From NCBI GenBank assembly GCA_964517495.1, contig CAZFER010000029.1:1-64000 (forward strand): a stretch of DNA of 64,000 bases, given 5' to 3'. The notes beneath the pieces are model-generated. The model was not told where the DNA came from. It searched no databases and saw only the letters and a list, made by a program, of their open reading frames with translations. This DNA comes from CAZFER01 sp964517495 (GTDB lineage: Bacteria > Hinthialibacterota > Hinthialibacteria > Hinthialibacterales > Hinthialibacteraceae). This document shows, in pieces, positions 1 through 9,277 of this stretch. A program made the translations under genes and the position numbers. The stretch's first letter is position 1. Each line of letters opens with the position of its first letter.

Positions 1-22
1 ATTTTTTGGGAGGAATATGTAT

Positions 23-1768
23 ATGAATAAACGAATCAACGCAGGATTGTGCTTGTTTGTCCTCATTGGCTTGGTATCGATACCGGTGCAAGCCCAGGGG
101 ATATTCGACGGCACAGCGGACTGGGAACTTACCGGAGCCGATAATGTAAAAGCAGAAGGAAGTGTGGATTTTTCCGGTGGCGTTTACACACTGGAAGGCA
201 ACGGTGACGATGTATGGGGAAACGCGGACGAAGGCTTTTACGTTTACACGACGAAAAGCGGATCATGGTCAATCGAAGGCCAGGTTTATTGGATTGATAC
301 CACCGGCCAGGATTGGGCTAAAGTCGGTGTCATGATTCGTGAAAAAGCCGAATTACCAGGATCAAAAACCTATTATGCCCTGTTGCGTGGGGCGGTATTA
401 GGTGACCGGAGTGATGCAGCATGGCGTTCCAGTGAAGGGGGAGGTTCAAGCAGTGTCCAAATCTTTGAAGAACCTGATGTGCCAGTAGAAGCCGGACTGG
501 ATGGTACGCTAGGACTACGAGTTACCCGAGTAGTCGAAAAGGACCTCTTCTTCATGGAATATTCCTGGGATATGGAAGAATGGTTCTTCGGCCATAGTAT
601 GACCATGGAAATGGCGGACGAAGTTGCTTATGGGCTTTTTATCACCAACCATTTCAATGATGAGTTGCTGGCTGTCGCCGAGGTATCCAATGTCGAATTG
701 AATGAATTCTCCGGTGTCGTGGCTACCCGCTCTTTCTCTTCCGGCATTTACACCGGCGGTGAAACCATTGAAGCCACTATTGACCTGTTCAATCCGAGTT
801 CCTCAGCCGTCACAGCGGATGTCTCCGAATTGGTGGATCCCTTCTTTGACATCGTGTCAGCCGATAACGGTGGGAACATTTCCGGAAGCGACATTACCTG
901 GAGTGTCTCAGTACCAGCAGGTGAAACTGTCACAATAGGTTACACCCTAAACGCCCCGGATTCCTTTGAAGGAAAAGGCACCTGGGACGGGAATGTGAAT
1001 GGTATGCCAATTTTTGGAACGAGCACAATCAGTGGAATTCTACCCCTCGTTCTCGAACACAAAAAAGAAGTTCCCTTCCTGACCAACGAAATCACCCTGG
1101 ATGGTGAAATTGGCGAGGATGAATACGCGGGAGCGACATCCTTCACCTTTGATGTGTCTGATCCGGATAATCCTCCAGGAACGGTGATGAATGGAGGTTC
1201 GTTGACCTCACATGGCATGACCGTTCATCTGCTGCATAACAATGATTACATTTATGTGGCGCTTGATGTGGTTGATCCGGTTGTGGATTACACCTCGAAT
1301 GATACGGGGGATGTTTGGCGCAGTGATTCCTCCGAACTATATCTGGATGGTAACCTGAGCCGGCTTTCCACCAAGGAGGGAAATGCCTTGGGACCTCAGT
1401 TAACGGTCCAAGCCAATGGCGCACGGACAGCTGGCAATGATGCACCCACGCCAATTGAGTTGAGCAATGGCGGCCATTATTCCGAAGATGGTGCCTATTG
1501 GAACTATGGTGCCGCAGAGGATGCCGATGGATACAATGTTGAGTATCAGCTCAGCAAAGCCCAAATGGTCGATCCTCTCGATCGAACATTACTTGGCTTT
1601 GACATCCTTATGAACGACGCTTCTAACACAGGCGACCGCTCCGGAAAATGGGGCTGGTTTAATGTCGGTGAAGACGGCGCTGTCGGTGAATTCTGGAATG
1701 ATGAAACCGGCTGGGGCTTGATTGAACTGATGGAAGGAACGTCAGTATCCGAATGGACATTGTATTAA
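23..1768 (+). CDS. Secreted protein with DUF1349-like and CBM9-like domains
   Basis: Exported, probably carbohydrate-binding protein of about 581 residues. An in-frame ATG lies at 17, but GGGAGGA at 8-14 is far better spaced for the ATG at 23, so I take 23. The N-terminus (MNKRINAGLCLFVLIGL, then VQAQG) is a signal peptide. Residues about 35-215 resemble a DUF1349/LamG-type beta-sandwich (VGVMIREKAE, YGLFITNHF). About 230-310 look like a DUF11-type spacer (DLFNPSSSAVTADVSELVDP). About 350-570 resemble a CBM9-like sugar-binding domain (LDGEIGEDEYAGA, NDYIYVALDVVDP, WRSDSSELYLDGN). No catalytic motif is visible. A strong terminator follows, so it ends its transcription unit. Domain calls are by motif, so ligand is unknown. 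Confidence 0.8.
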   Translation: MNKRINAGLCLFVLIGLVSIPVQAQGIFDGTADWELTGADNVKAEGSVDFSGGVYTLEGNGDDVWGNADEGFYVYTTKSGSWSIEGQVYWIDTTGQDWAKVGVMIREKAELPGSKTYYALLRGAVLGDRSDAAWRSSEGGGSSSVQIFEEPDVPVEAGLDGTLGLRVTRVVEKDLFFMEYSWDMEEWFFGHSMTMEMADEVAYGLFITNHFNDELLAVAEVSNVELNEFSGVVATRSFSSGIYTGGETIEATIDLFNPSSSAVTADVSELVDPFFDIVSADNGGNISGSDITWSVSVPAGETVTIGYTLNAPDSFEGKGTWDGNVNGMPIFGTSTISGILPLVLEHKKEVPFLTNEITLDGEIGEDEYAGATSFTFDVSDPDNPPGTVMNGGSLTSHGMTVHLLHNNDYIYVALDVVDPVVDYTSNDTGDVWRSDSSELYLDGNLSRLSTKEGNALGPQLTVQANGARTAGNDAPTPIELSNGGHYSEDGAYWNYGAAEDADGYNVEYQLSKAQMVDPLDRTLLGFDILMNDASNTGDRSGKWGWFNVGEDGAVGEFWNDETGWGLIELMEGTSVSEWTLY

Positions 1769-1802
1769 TTGTTTGATTGATTGATTATTCATAAAGTATT
1801 GG

Positions 1803-1843
1803 CGGGGGTGATGAGGTGTTTTCATCACCCCCGTTTTTCTTTA
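1803..1843 (+). terminator. Rho-independent terminator
   Basis: An 11-bp G/C-rich stem (GGGGGTGATGA paired with TCATCACCCCC) with a short GGTGTTT loop is followed by GTTTTTCTTT. It lies 35 bp after the stop of the CBM9-like gene and fits termination of that transcript. Confidence 0.85.
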
Positions 1844-1914
1844 TAATCGAATAACCGTAATATGTCAGTCACAAGAAGTGGAAAGAGCGTAAAAACTTAA
1901 TAATCTGTCCCACT

Positions 1915-2050
1915 ATACCTCCCCCAAAGAAATGGGATGGGTAGGAGGGGGTTAAAGGATTTGACTCACCACATTCTTATCAACCCTCCCCTAGCCCCTC
2001 CCCGTCCTGTGAGGGGGATGGTGCATCAAATGGCTGACCACTTACGAATA
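1915..2050. repeat. Interspersed repeat, copy 1
   Basis: This G/C-rich stretch inside a gap of about 300 bp has no gene. It opens with CCTCCCCCAAAGAAATGGG, carries GGTAGGAGGGGGTTA and ends with GGCTGACCACTTACGA (2032-2047). The same modules recur near 27470-27525 and, inverted, near 34650-34770. All three copies lie just upstream of a plus-strand gene start. Probably a REP- or MITE-like element. Confidence 0.6.
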
Positions 2051-2075
2051 ACCAAACTGCTGGGGGAATCAAATC

Positions 2076-4877
2076 ATGATAGGAAATCATCCAGGCATTG
2101 TCCTTTTTTCTTTACTGCTCATTTGTTATTTATCTCAACTCTCAGTTGCATATGAATCGGCAGAATTAGATGAATTGATCCGTACGATTCGACAAAAGAA
2201 TCCCAACAACGCTTTGGAACAATTGAAAAGCATTGATTCACCAATAAAAGAGAATGATAAACAAAAACTCCTCAAAGCGATCGAATTTGCTGTTCCCAAT
2301 GTGGAATGGATGCCCTTTCTAAAGAAATTACATGAGAATGAACCCAATGATATTGAATATATTTATCAAATTGCACGCGCTTATTGGCGATCAGGTGAAG
2401 ACCAGGCTGCCATGGAATGGGGGGAAAAAGCCTTTAGACAAGCACAAAAGGATGAGAACATGCTTTATCGAGTAGGCGCATTGGCATACGCTGCCAATCA
2501 CTACGAAAAAGCGCAACAATGGCTTGAGCACTTGCTCGACATTAATCCTCAGCATGAAGATGGATGTTTTTTGATGGGGACCATTCATTCAAGATTGGGC
2601 AAACTGGATGAAGCTAAAAAGCGATTGAAAACCATTGTGGAAGATAATCCCAAACACTATATGGCCTTTTTTGAACTGGGAAAAATCGCTAACCGCGAAG
2701 GGGCAAGTCAACAAGCGGAAACGTATTTATTGAAAGCATTGGAAGGCTATCCATTCTTTTTCGAGGCTGTCAATGCATTGTTGGTGGCTTTGGCGCGGCA
2801 AGAAAAGAAGAAAGAGTTGGAAAAGTGGAAAAAGGTGTATGATCAATTAAGCCAATGGGATGATACCAAGTTAAACCGGATGTGGTATGCGTTTCGCAAT
2901 CCTAAAACGATCCCATCCAGCCATGCCCAAGAGCTGGCAATGGAACTCAGCCGAATCGGGAGAAACGAGTTGGCTGAACGTTTTTTGGAATATCGTATTC
3001 GAGCATCATTGGCACAGGATCCAGAGAAACTTCTGTTAGCTCGCCTTCATTTTAATCAACGAAAATTCAAGGAAGCACTTGCCCTGGTCAAACAAATACA
3101 AACGAAAGAGATTACCCAATCCATTGGGTATGCCATTATCAAATCGGCTTCCTTGCTTTATAGCGGACAAATGGATGAAAGCCGCCAGTATTATAATAAG
3201 GTCAGCGAGCGTTTTCCCGACAATCAAACATTAAAAGCTCTGGGAAAGCAAATCGCCAGCGTGGAAAGCGAAGCAAACAAAACAGATATTCAATCCTCAA
3301 CCGATGAAGTGCGCTCCTTTTCCTTTGTCGACCGTACCAAAGAAGCGGGACTGGATGGTTTTCGCCATCGTTTGGGGCATCCCGATAAAAAGTGGATAAC
3401 AGACGCGATGGGCTCCGGTGTGGCAGTGGGCGATTTTGATAATGATGGTGATGATGACATCTATTTTGTAAATGGACGGCCTGATTTGTACCACGAGGAT
3501 CCTCAATACCAAAATGCTTTATTTGAAAACCAAAATGGCCATTTTACGGATATTACCGAAAAAGCCAATGTCGGTGATTTGGGATTTGGCATGTGCGCCC
3601 TGTTTGGCGATATCGATAATGACGGCTGGCTGGATTTATTTATAGGAAATGTTGGGAAAAATCGCATTTATAAAAATAATGGAGATGGCACCTTTACTGA
3701 TTGGACAGAACAGTCCGGTATCGAAGATAAAGGATACGCTGCTGCCGCGGCGTTTGCGGATGTGGATCAGGATGGTGATCTCGATCTTTATATAGGAAAT
3801 TATGTGGCGTTTGATCCACAAAAGCATGGGAAAATGCGTACCAACTATTATGGTTTAAAAGTATTCATTGGCCCCTTGGTCATGCCCCACCAACCGGATT
3901 GTCTGTATATCAACCAGGGGAATGGAGTATTTGTAGACAAAGCCGATGAAGCCCAGATCAATGTCTCTGAAGGTCGGGCAATGGGTGCGGTCTTTTTTGA
4001 TTTGGAAAATGATGGTGATTTGGATTTGTATGTTGCCAATGACTCAACCTATAACCATGTTTTAACCAATCAGGGAGACGGAACCTTTGAAGATCACAGT
4101 TTCATGTCGGGAGGAGCTTTTACCGAAAGTGGCATGGAAAACGCCAGCATGGGGGTATCCACCGGTGATTATAACAATGACGGCTTTCTGGATTTATTTA
4201 TCACCTCATACGAACGGCAATCCGACGTGCTTTTGCATAATGAGGGCAACGGATATCTCACTGATGTCACCTCGCAACGCAATTTGAAACAGAGCGGACG
4301 TATGCGAATTACATGGGGAACCCTGTTTTGTGATTTTGATTCTGATGGGTGGTTGGATATTTTTACGGCAAACGGCCATCTCTATCCCCAGGTTGATGAG
4401 CTCGAAGGGGATTTACGTTATAACCAGGGATTTTCGTTTCATCGAAATTTTGGCCCCCGTTATCAAGAAATAACATCTCAATCCATTCCGGATGATTTCC
4501 AGCTTCAGAGTGGCCGGGGCGCCGCCTTGCTGGACTATGATCAAGATGGTGATATGGATGTTATCGTCAACAATATTGATGACCAACCCCTTCTACTGGA
4601 AAACCGCACTCCCCCCGGCAATTGGCTGCAGATTAAACTGATAGGAACTTCGGCACAATGTTTTGGTACATATGTGATTTTGAAATCCGGGGATAGGGAA
4701 TGGACACGTTTTGTAGATGGTGGTTCGGGCTATTTATCTCAAAATAGCAGCATTTTACATTTTGGGCTTGGAGAGAGAGAAACTATCGATTCGATCACCA
4801 TCAAATGGCCCAATCAAGAACCACAGGTAATTCAGCCGGGGAAGATCAATCAACGGCTTGAGATTACCCATCCATAA
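2076..4877 (+). CDS. Secreted TPR / FG-GAP (VCBS) / ASPIC-UnbV protein
   Basis: A 933-aa exported protein of the CRTAC1-like type. Signal peptide at residues 1-25 (LFSLLLICYLSQLSVAYES). Residues about 30-400 are TPR helices (e.g. AKKRLKTIVEDNPKHYMAFF). Residues about 445-830 carry at least seven calcium-binding DxDxDGxxD loops of FG-GAP/VCBS repeats (GDFDNDGDDD, GDIDNDGWLD, ADVDQDGDLD, DLENDGDLD, GDYNNDGFLD, CDFDSDGWLD, LDYDQDGDMD), so an integrin-type beta-propeller. The last 90 residues match the ASPIC/UnbV domain (VDGGSGYLSQNSSILHFGLG, ITIKWPN). The family is common in marine and planctomycete-like genomes, and its exact role is not known; a part in surface or extracellular binding is likely. 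It begins 29 bp after repeat copy 1. Confidence 0.9.
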   Translation: MIGNHPGIVLFSLLLICYLSQLSVAYESAELDELIRTIRQKNPNNALEQLKSIDSPIKENDKQKLLKAIEFAVPNVEWMPFLKKLHENEPNDIEYIYQIARAYWRSGEDQAAMEWGEKAFRQAQKDENMLYRVGALAYAANHYEKAQQWLEHLLDINPQHEDGCFLMGTIHSRLGKLDEAKKRLKTIVEDNPKHYMAFFELGKIANREGASQQAETYLLKALEGYPFFFEAVNALLVALARQEKKKELEKWKKVYDQLSQWDDTKLNRMWYAFRNPKTIPSSHAQELAMELSRIGRNELAERFLEYRIRASLAQDPEKLLLARLHFNQRKFKEALALVKQIQTKEITQSIGYAIIKSASLLYSGQMDESRQYYNKVSERFPDNQTLKALGKQIASVESEANKTDIQSSTDEVRSFSFVDRTKEAGLDGFRHRLGHPDKKWITDAMGSGVAVGDFDNDGDDDIYFVNGRPDLYHEDPQYQNALFENQNGHFTDITEKANVGDLGFGMCALFGDIDNDGWLDLFIGNVGKNRIYKNNGDGTFTDWTEQSGIEDKGYAAAAAFADVDQDGDLDLYIGNYVAFDPQKHGKMRTNYYGLKVFIGPLVMPHQPDCLYINQGNGVFVDKADEAQINVSEGRAMGAVFFDLENDGDLDLYVANDSTYNHVLTNQGDGTFEDHSFMSGGAFTESGMENASMGVSTGDYNNDGFLDLFITSYERQSDVLLHNEGNGYLTDVTSQRNLKQSGRMRITWGTLFCDFDSDGWLDIFTANGHLYPQVDELEGDLRYNQGFSFHRNFGPRYQEITSQSIPDDFQLQSGRGAALLDYDQDGDMDVIVNNIDDQPLLLENRTPPGNWLQIKLIGTSAQCFGTYVILKSGDREWTRFVDGGSGYLSQNSSILHFGLGERETIDSITIKWPNQEPQVIQPGKINQRLEITHP

Positions 4878-4885
4878 ATATAACA

Positions 4886-5419
4886 TCATGGTCCCCATAC
4901 ATCGATATCACCATTTGATGCCAATCCATTGGTGGTATCGTAAGGGAATCCATTATCCAAATCCTTGTCCGGTCCAACCGATCGGATATGCCATGCCAAT
5001 CCACCGGGCAATGCGACTTCACCTGAAGTGATGGGGGATGTTTTTAAGTAGGAATTGTAGGAATTGTAGTCGGCCAAAAACCAATTGGGTTCATGCTCTC
5101 GTGAGACATAATGAAAATAACCCGCCGCATATTGGGGATTAAATTTTTCGCCAAAGACATCTTTGGGAAGAACCGATAAATAGGCGATGGGAGTGGTCAG
5201 CCGTTTTAAACGCGGTGGAGTAACCTGGCTTTCGGGATAGGAGTTTTGGTCCAATCGGTATTGCTCTAAGGCATTGCCTTGACTGCGAATATCCGCCATC
5301 ACCCTTGCGACTTTTGCTCTTACCTGCGCATTAAGGAAGTTGGGCACCGCAATAGCCGCTAATATTCCAATGATCGCTACCACAATAAGTAATTCAATCA
5401 ATGTGAATCCACGTTTCAT
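4886..5419 (-). CDS. Type IV pilin-like / type II secretion pseudopilin
   Basis: A 177-aa protein with a textbook class III signal: short positive leader MKRG, then FTLIELLIVVAIIGILAAIA, cleaved and N-methylated at the Phe by a prepilin peptidase. The conserved Glu at +5 is present. The segment following the helix (VPNFLNAQVRAKVARVMADI) is the form seen in large pseudopilin families of Hydrogenedentes/Sumerlaeota/Poribacteria-like genomes. The C-terminal part (VGPDKDLDNG, GLASNGDI) resembles the calcium-binding loop of GspG-type major pseudopilins. No secretion or pilus machinery is adjacent, so it is a stand-alone gene that probably feeds a system encoded elsewhere. It converges on the FG-GAP gene with 8 bp between stops. 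Confidence 0.88.
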   Translation of the reverse strand: MKRGFTLIELLIVVAIIGILAAIAVPNFLNAQVRAKVARVMADIRSQGNALEQYRLDQNSYPESQVTPPRLKRLTTPIAYLSVLPKDVFGEKFNPQYAAGYFHYVSREHEPNWFLADYNSYNSYLKTSPITSGEVALPGGLAWHIRSVGPDKDLDNGFPYDTTNGLASNGDIDVWGP

Positions 5420-5517
5420 ATCACAACCCCCGCCTTTTATTGTCTTCGATTAAATTATCTTTGCAGGTTTGCACCTGAAAAGTCAATGGTATTATTAATA
5501 AAATCGATTTACCAGCC

Positions 5518-6270
5518 TTATTTTTTCCTTGCAAGAACAACTAACGAAAGCCCAATAGGCAATCCTGTGGTAAGCACCAGCGGCAATTCACTGCTAAAAA
5601 TTGCGGTTAGAAGTGAATTCAAGAAGGGATGATGGTGCATATTATCTGCACGCGCCAAGTGGTTTTCAGGTTTTAACATCCATCGCCGAATTTGCCGCCA
5701 CCATCGCCAGCCAAACGCCATAGGCAATAGCCATGTGTTCATATAGGAGCGATGAATGAGGTTTAAATGGTGTTCGTTAAGCATGGATAACAGTCTGGAG
5801 GGTTGATACCGCCGCACATGCTGGTTAATCTCATCATGCTCACCCCATAAAAAGGGGAATACGGGTACGGTAATTAATACAAATCCCCCCTGTTTGCACA
5901 CCCGTCCAATTTCCTGTAATGCTGCCCCATCTTCTTCAATATGTTCTAACACATCCAATGCGGTGATTAGATCAAAATAGCCATCGGGGAAAGGTAAGTT
6001 TTGCAGACAGGCTTGTTTGACACTTTTTTCATTGCGGGAATGGCAAAAACGAATCGCTTCTTCAGATTTATCCACACCTACAACATCACCGAATTCAGTG
6101 AGTAAAGACAGGTTGATCCCCGTGCCGCAGCCTGCATCCAATATTTGAAATGGTTCATGTGTGCCCTTCAAGTACTTCTTCAATAAGGCACGCAATATTC
6201 GCCGGCGGCTGACAAACCACCAGTTATTTTGTTCAAATTCAAAATAATCAGAGTAATAATCTTCTCTCAC
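5518..6270 (-). CDS. Class I SAM-dependent methyltransferase
   Basis: A 250-aa methyltransferase of the Methyltransf_11/23 type. Motif I is ILDAGCGTGINLSLL (about 42-56), the acidic motif follows at VVGVDKSEEAIRF, and motif II/III is LITALDVLEHIEEDGAAL. The C-terminal third is basic and hydrophobic (LPLVLTTGLPIGLSLVVLAR), which suggests membrane contact, as in methyltransferases acting on lipid-linked glycans or quinones. The start is GTG (GTG AGA GAA GAT); no strong ribosome site is seen. It diverges from a DegT-type aminotransferase gene, so a role in surface-sugar modification is a reasonable inference. Substrate unknown. Confidence 0.82.
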   Translation of the reverse strand: MREDYYSDYFEFEQNNWWFVSRRRILRALLKKYLKGTHEPFQILDAGCGTGINLSLLTEFGDVVGVDKSEEAIRFCHSRNEKSVKQACLQNLPFPDGYFDLITALDVLEHIEEDGAALQEIGRVCKQGGFVLITVPVFPFLWGEHDEINQHVRRYQPSRLLSMLNEHHLNLIHRSYMNTWLLPMAFGWRWWRQIRRWMLKPENHLARADNMHHHPFLNSLLTAIFSSELPLVLTTGLPIGLSLVVLARKK

Positions 6271-6333
6271 AGCCTATTATCCCTGTTGGCTCATTCATTA
6301 ATAGCCATTTTATCGATCCCTTATCCCATATCA

Positions 6334-6354
6334 AATTGAGAACAATTCTCAATT
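6334..6354. promoter_or_regulatory. Fur-box-like palindrome between divergent genes
   Basis: AATTGAGAA-CAA-TTCTCAATT is a perfect 9-3-9 inverted repeat. Its core TGAGAACAATTCTCA closely resembles the 7-1-7 Fur-type operator TGAGAATnATTCTCA. It lies 64 bp before the methyltransferase start and 98 bp before the aminotransferase start, so a bound repressor could control either. No fur gene is in the window. Confidence 0.45.
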
Positions 6355-6451
6355 CAAGCCCATTTCAGCCGATAATGGCTAAGGATAAGGTGTAAAATTA
6401 TCATTGGATGTTGTAATTAAATCATAAATATGCAAAGGTTAATGAAACTCT

Positions 6452-7624
6452 ATGGTTAATCTAGCCCTGCTTGATGCCAATTGCATGGATAAATCCAAAA
6501 AAATATCCCATACCATCCCGGTTTTTCGGCCATCGATTACTGAGGAAGAAATTCAGGCAGTCACGAAAGTCATGCGTTCGGGCTGGCTGGGTTTGGGCCC
6601 CATAACCGAAGAGTTTGAAGATGCCTTGGCGCATGAGTTTGACGCAAAGCATGTGACAACACTTAATTCTGGTACTGCCGCATTACACCTTGCCTTGTAT
6701 TTGCTAGACCTCAATCCAGACGACGAAGTGATCATTCCCACTATTACGTTTGTTTCCACCGCCCATGTAGTTCGCTACTGTGGCGCCAAGGTCGTATTCG
6801 CCGATGTGGAACGCGATACCTTGTGCATCGATGTTGAGGATGTAAAGCGAAAAATAACCGATAAAACCCGGGCAATCATCCCTGTCCATTATGGAGGACA
6901 TCCCTGCAAATTGGACGAGTTAAACAAACTCATTGAGGGTAAAAATATCACCTTGGTTGAAGATGCCGCCCATGCCTGTGGTTCTTTTTATAAGGGACAA
7001 AAGATCGGCAGCCTATCCCCTTTGACTTGTTTTTCTTTCCATGCGGTGAAGAACCTCACCTGCGGTGAAGGGGGAGCAATTATGACAAACAACGATGAGT
7101 GGGCCAAGAGACTGCGGCAACTTCGTTGGATGGGAATTTCAAAAGACACCTTCGCACGCACCTCAGAGGATGAGGTTTATGCCTGGCAGTATTGGGTCGA
7201 TGAACTCGGTTTTAAATATCATATGCATGATATGGGCGCGGCGATGGGATTGGTTCAGCTCAAACGCTTGCATGAAAACAACATGAAGCGCCGCCGCATC
7301 ATGCAACGATACAATCAAGCCTTTTCCCCTCAATCATGGATTGAAACGCCACCGGAACATATTTATGCCCGCTCATCCTGGCATATTTACCATATCAAAC
7401 TTGACCAGCGGGATGAGATGATCTCTCACTTAAAACGTAACGGCATCGCCCCTGGTGTGCATTATTATCCAATCCACAAACATCCCTATTACAAATCAAT
7501 CCATGCGGATTGCCCGTGTGCAGAGACCGTATGGAAACGAATATTAAGTTTACCAATGTATCCCGACATGACGGATGATGAAATTGATAAAGTCATTGAA
7601 TGTACATTATCATTCCAGACGTAG
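6452..7624 (+). CDS. DegT/DnrJ/EryC1/StrS-family PLP aminotransferase
   Basis: A 390-aa aminotransferase of the sugar-nucleotide family, which converts a keto-sugar nucleotide into an amino sugar using PLP. Visible signatures: LGLGPITEEFEDALAHEF, the PLP phosphate site TLNSGTAALHLAL, VEDAAHACGS, and the Schiff-base lysine in FSFHAVKNLTCGEGGAI (about residue 200). The tail LSLPMYPDMTDDEI is typical of the family. An internal ATG at 6485 (MDKSKKISHTIPVFRP) is a possible alternative start, because homologues usually begin near IPVFRP. It is followed after 15 bp by a coiled-coil ORF and a GNAT gene, so a short operon for an acylated amino sugar (in the manner of PseC-PseH) is likely. The exact sugar cannot be read. 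Confidence 0.9.
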   Translation: MVNLALLDANCMDKSKKISHTIPVFRPSITEEEIQAVTKVMRSGWLGLGPITEEFEDALAHEFDAKHVTTLNSGTAALHLALYLLDLNPDDEVIIPTITFVSTAHVVRYCGAKVVFADVERDTLCIDVEDVKRKITDKTRAIIPVHYGGHPCKLDELNKLIEGKNITLVEDAAHACGSFYKGQKIGSLSPLTCFSFHAVKNLTCGEGGAIMTNNDEWAKRLRQLRWMGISKDTFARTSEDEVYAWQYWVDELGFKYHMHDMGAAMGLVQLKRLHENNMKRRRIMQRYNQAFSPQSWIETPPEHIYARSSWHIYHIKLDQRDEMISHLKRNGIAPGVHYYPIHKHPYYKSIHADCPCAETVWKRILSLPMYPDMTDDEIDKVIECTLSFQT

Positions 7625-7639
7625 AAGGAAATAGGGTTG

Positions 7640-7873
7640 ATGGGAATACGTAAAAACCAAAGCATGAATCACGCTATTACGGATTCACTGGAACAAGTAA
7701 ACAAAACAGAGCATCAACTGCGGGAAATCATCCAAAAGGATTGCGACACTCGCCAACGGGTGGAGCGAATCCAAGGTCAGTTGGATGAAATTAAAACGAT
7801 GCTGCATTCACTTTTGTGCGATCAGCGGGGTGATCTGAACAAAACCATCTATAACAAGAAAACCGGTACGTGA
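7640..7873 (+). CDS. Small coiled-coil protein
   Basis: A 77-aa, highly charged helical protein (LEQVNKTEHQLREIIQKD, VERIQGQLDEIKTMLHSL) with no family I recognise. The ATG at 7640 is 9 nt after AGGAA, which is better than the TTG three bases upstream. It starts 15 bp after the aminotransferase and its stop overlaps the GTG start of the acetyltransferase by 4 bp (GTGA), so it is translated as part of the operon. It might act as an oligomerisation or scaffold partner for the flanking enzymes; that is inference only. Confidence 0.6.
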   Translation: MGIRKNQSMNHAITDSLEQVNKTEHQLREIIQKDCDTRQRVERIQGQLDEIKTMLHSLLCDQRGDLNKTIYNKKTGT

Positions 7874-8421
7874 TAACAAGCCAAACAAAAAACATGATCT
7901 TAGGGAAAAAAACGACCTTACGCGCTCTTGAAGACCGTGATAACGAACTGTTACGTCAATGGCGTAATCATCCGGAGTTGATGCCCTGTCATTTCAGCGA
8001 TTTTCCCGTGGCAGAGGCTGATCAACGGCGTTGGTATGAATCCTACGCCCAGCGCACAGATCAACACATATTCATCGTGGAAGATGAGCAAAAAAACGCG
8101 GTTGGTTATACCCTTCTAAAAAACATCGACCATAAAAACCGCAATGCGGAGATCGGCATCTACCTTGATCCCAAAGCCCAGGGTAAAGGATTTGGCAAAG
8201 ATGCCTTTTTGACGTTGATGCGGTTCTGTTTTGCCGAACTGAACATGCATCGGCTATATCTGATGGTGGCTGAGTTCAACCAACATGCCATACGGCTCTA
8301 TGAGCATTTGGGATTTCAACATGAGGGTCGCTTTAGGCAATGCCATTTTAGCCAAAACGCTTATCATGACATTATCATCATGTCGATTTTGGAAGATGAA
8401 TTTTCACAATTAGAAAAATAA
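7870..8421 (+). CDS. GNAT-family N-acetyltransferase (RimL/PseH-like)
   Basis: A 183-aa acetyltransferase. The acetyl-CoA-binding motif A is IYLDPKAQGKGFGKDAFLTL (about 98-117), followed by FAELNMHRLYLMVAEFNQHA and LYEHLGFQHEGRFRQ, the usual Acetyltransf_3 layout. Start codon GTG overlaps the upstream stop (GTGA), implying translational coupling. Next to a DegT-type aminotransferase, the likely substrate is the amino group that enzyme installs on a nucleotide sugar, as in PseH or FdtC-like enzymes. A ribosomal-protein or antibiotic acetyltransferase cannot be excluded by sequence alone. Confidence 0.85.
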   Translation: MITSQTKNMILGKKTTLRALEDRDNELLRQWRNHPELMPCHFSDFPVAEADQRRWYESYAQRTDQHIFIVEDEQKNAVGYTLLKNIDHKNRNAEIGIYLDPKAQGKGFGKDAFLTLMRFCFAELNMHRLYLMVAEFNQHAIRLYEHLGFQHEGRFRQCHFSQNAYHDIIIMSILEDEFSQLEK

Positions 8422-8428
8422 GTGTGAA

Positions 8429-9277
8429 CTAAATCTCAAGGCCAACGGACTGAAGAAACAATTGACCTAAAAAAACCACGACTGCCGCCCCTTTTAAATA
8501 AACACTCTGATCTGCAACAGTGATGGTTAATCGCTCTCCCCCAGTTGTTTTCACTTCAACCTTGCGATCTGTTAAACCCAAAGCATGGGCAATATACACC
8601 GATGCACATGCCCCGGTTCCACAAGCGTATGTTTCCGCTTCCACGCCCCGCTCGTAGGTTCTTAAGTCCATATGGCTGCGGTCAAGCACTTGAATGAAAT
8701 TTGCATTGGCCCCAGCCGGAGCGAACTGCTCATGGTAGCGAAATTCTGCCCCCAACGTTTTGACATCCAAACTCCACACATCTTCATTGATCAATACCAC
8801 ATGAGGGACACCCGCCACCACATAATGGGCTTCGCATGTAACCCCTTTTAAATCAAGGGATAAGTTTAATTGAAGATCATGGGGGGGCATCAGTTGAACT
8901 TCGACCAAGCCGGTCTCTTCAAAGACATGCGCGCTAACCGGTCCAGCATCAGTACCCAAGGTGAATTGAGCAGGAACCATTCCCAATTCATAGGCCAGAC
9001 GTGCGGCGCAGCGGGAGGCATTGCCACACATTTCCGCACGAGAACCATCTTCATTATAAAAGTGCCACACAATATCAGCCGAATCACTATTGGAGGCATT
9101 CTCCAGGAAAAATATGCCATCGGTTCCCACTCCAAATGAGCGTTGGCAAATCTTTTTGGCCCATTCCTGCATATGAATAACCGGAAGGCGCAATTCACGA
9201 TTATCGATCGCTACAAAATCATTGCCGCATCCATGCACCTTATAAAATGGAATCGACGGTCCGAAGTTACCTGACAT
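8429..9277 (-). CDS. dapF: Diaminopimelate epimerase
   Basis: A 282-aa enzyme that interconverts LL- and meso-diaminopimelate, for lysine and peptidoglycan synthesis. Both catalytic cysteines are in place: EMCGNASRCAA and ETYACGTGACAS. The N-terminus FYKVHGCGNDFVAIDN is diagnostic. The last 20 residues (VVVFLGQLFLQSVGLEI) are more hydrophobic than usual and slightly longer than the typical end, perhaps a local read-through variant. GAGG lies at a good distance upstream of the ATG. It converges on the GNAT gene with a 7-bp gap and is not in a lys operon here. Confidence 0.95.
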   Translation of the reverse strand: MSGNFGPSIPFYKVHGCGNDFVAIDNRELRLPVIHMQEWAKKICQRSFGVGTDGIFFLENASNSDSADIVWHFYNEDGSRAEMCGNASRCAARLAYELGMVPAQFTLGTDAGPVSAHVFEETGLVEVQLMPPHDLQLNLSLDLKGVTCEAHYVVAGVPHVVLINEDVWSLDVKTLGAEFRYHEQFAPAGANANFIQVLDRSHMDLRTYERGVEAETYACGTGACASVYIAHALGLTDRKVEVKTTGGERLTITVADQSVYLKGAAVVVFLGQLFLQSVGLEI

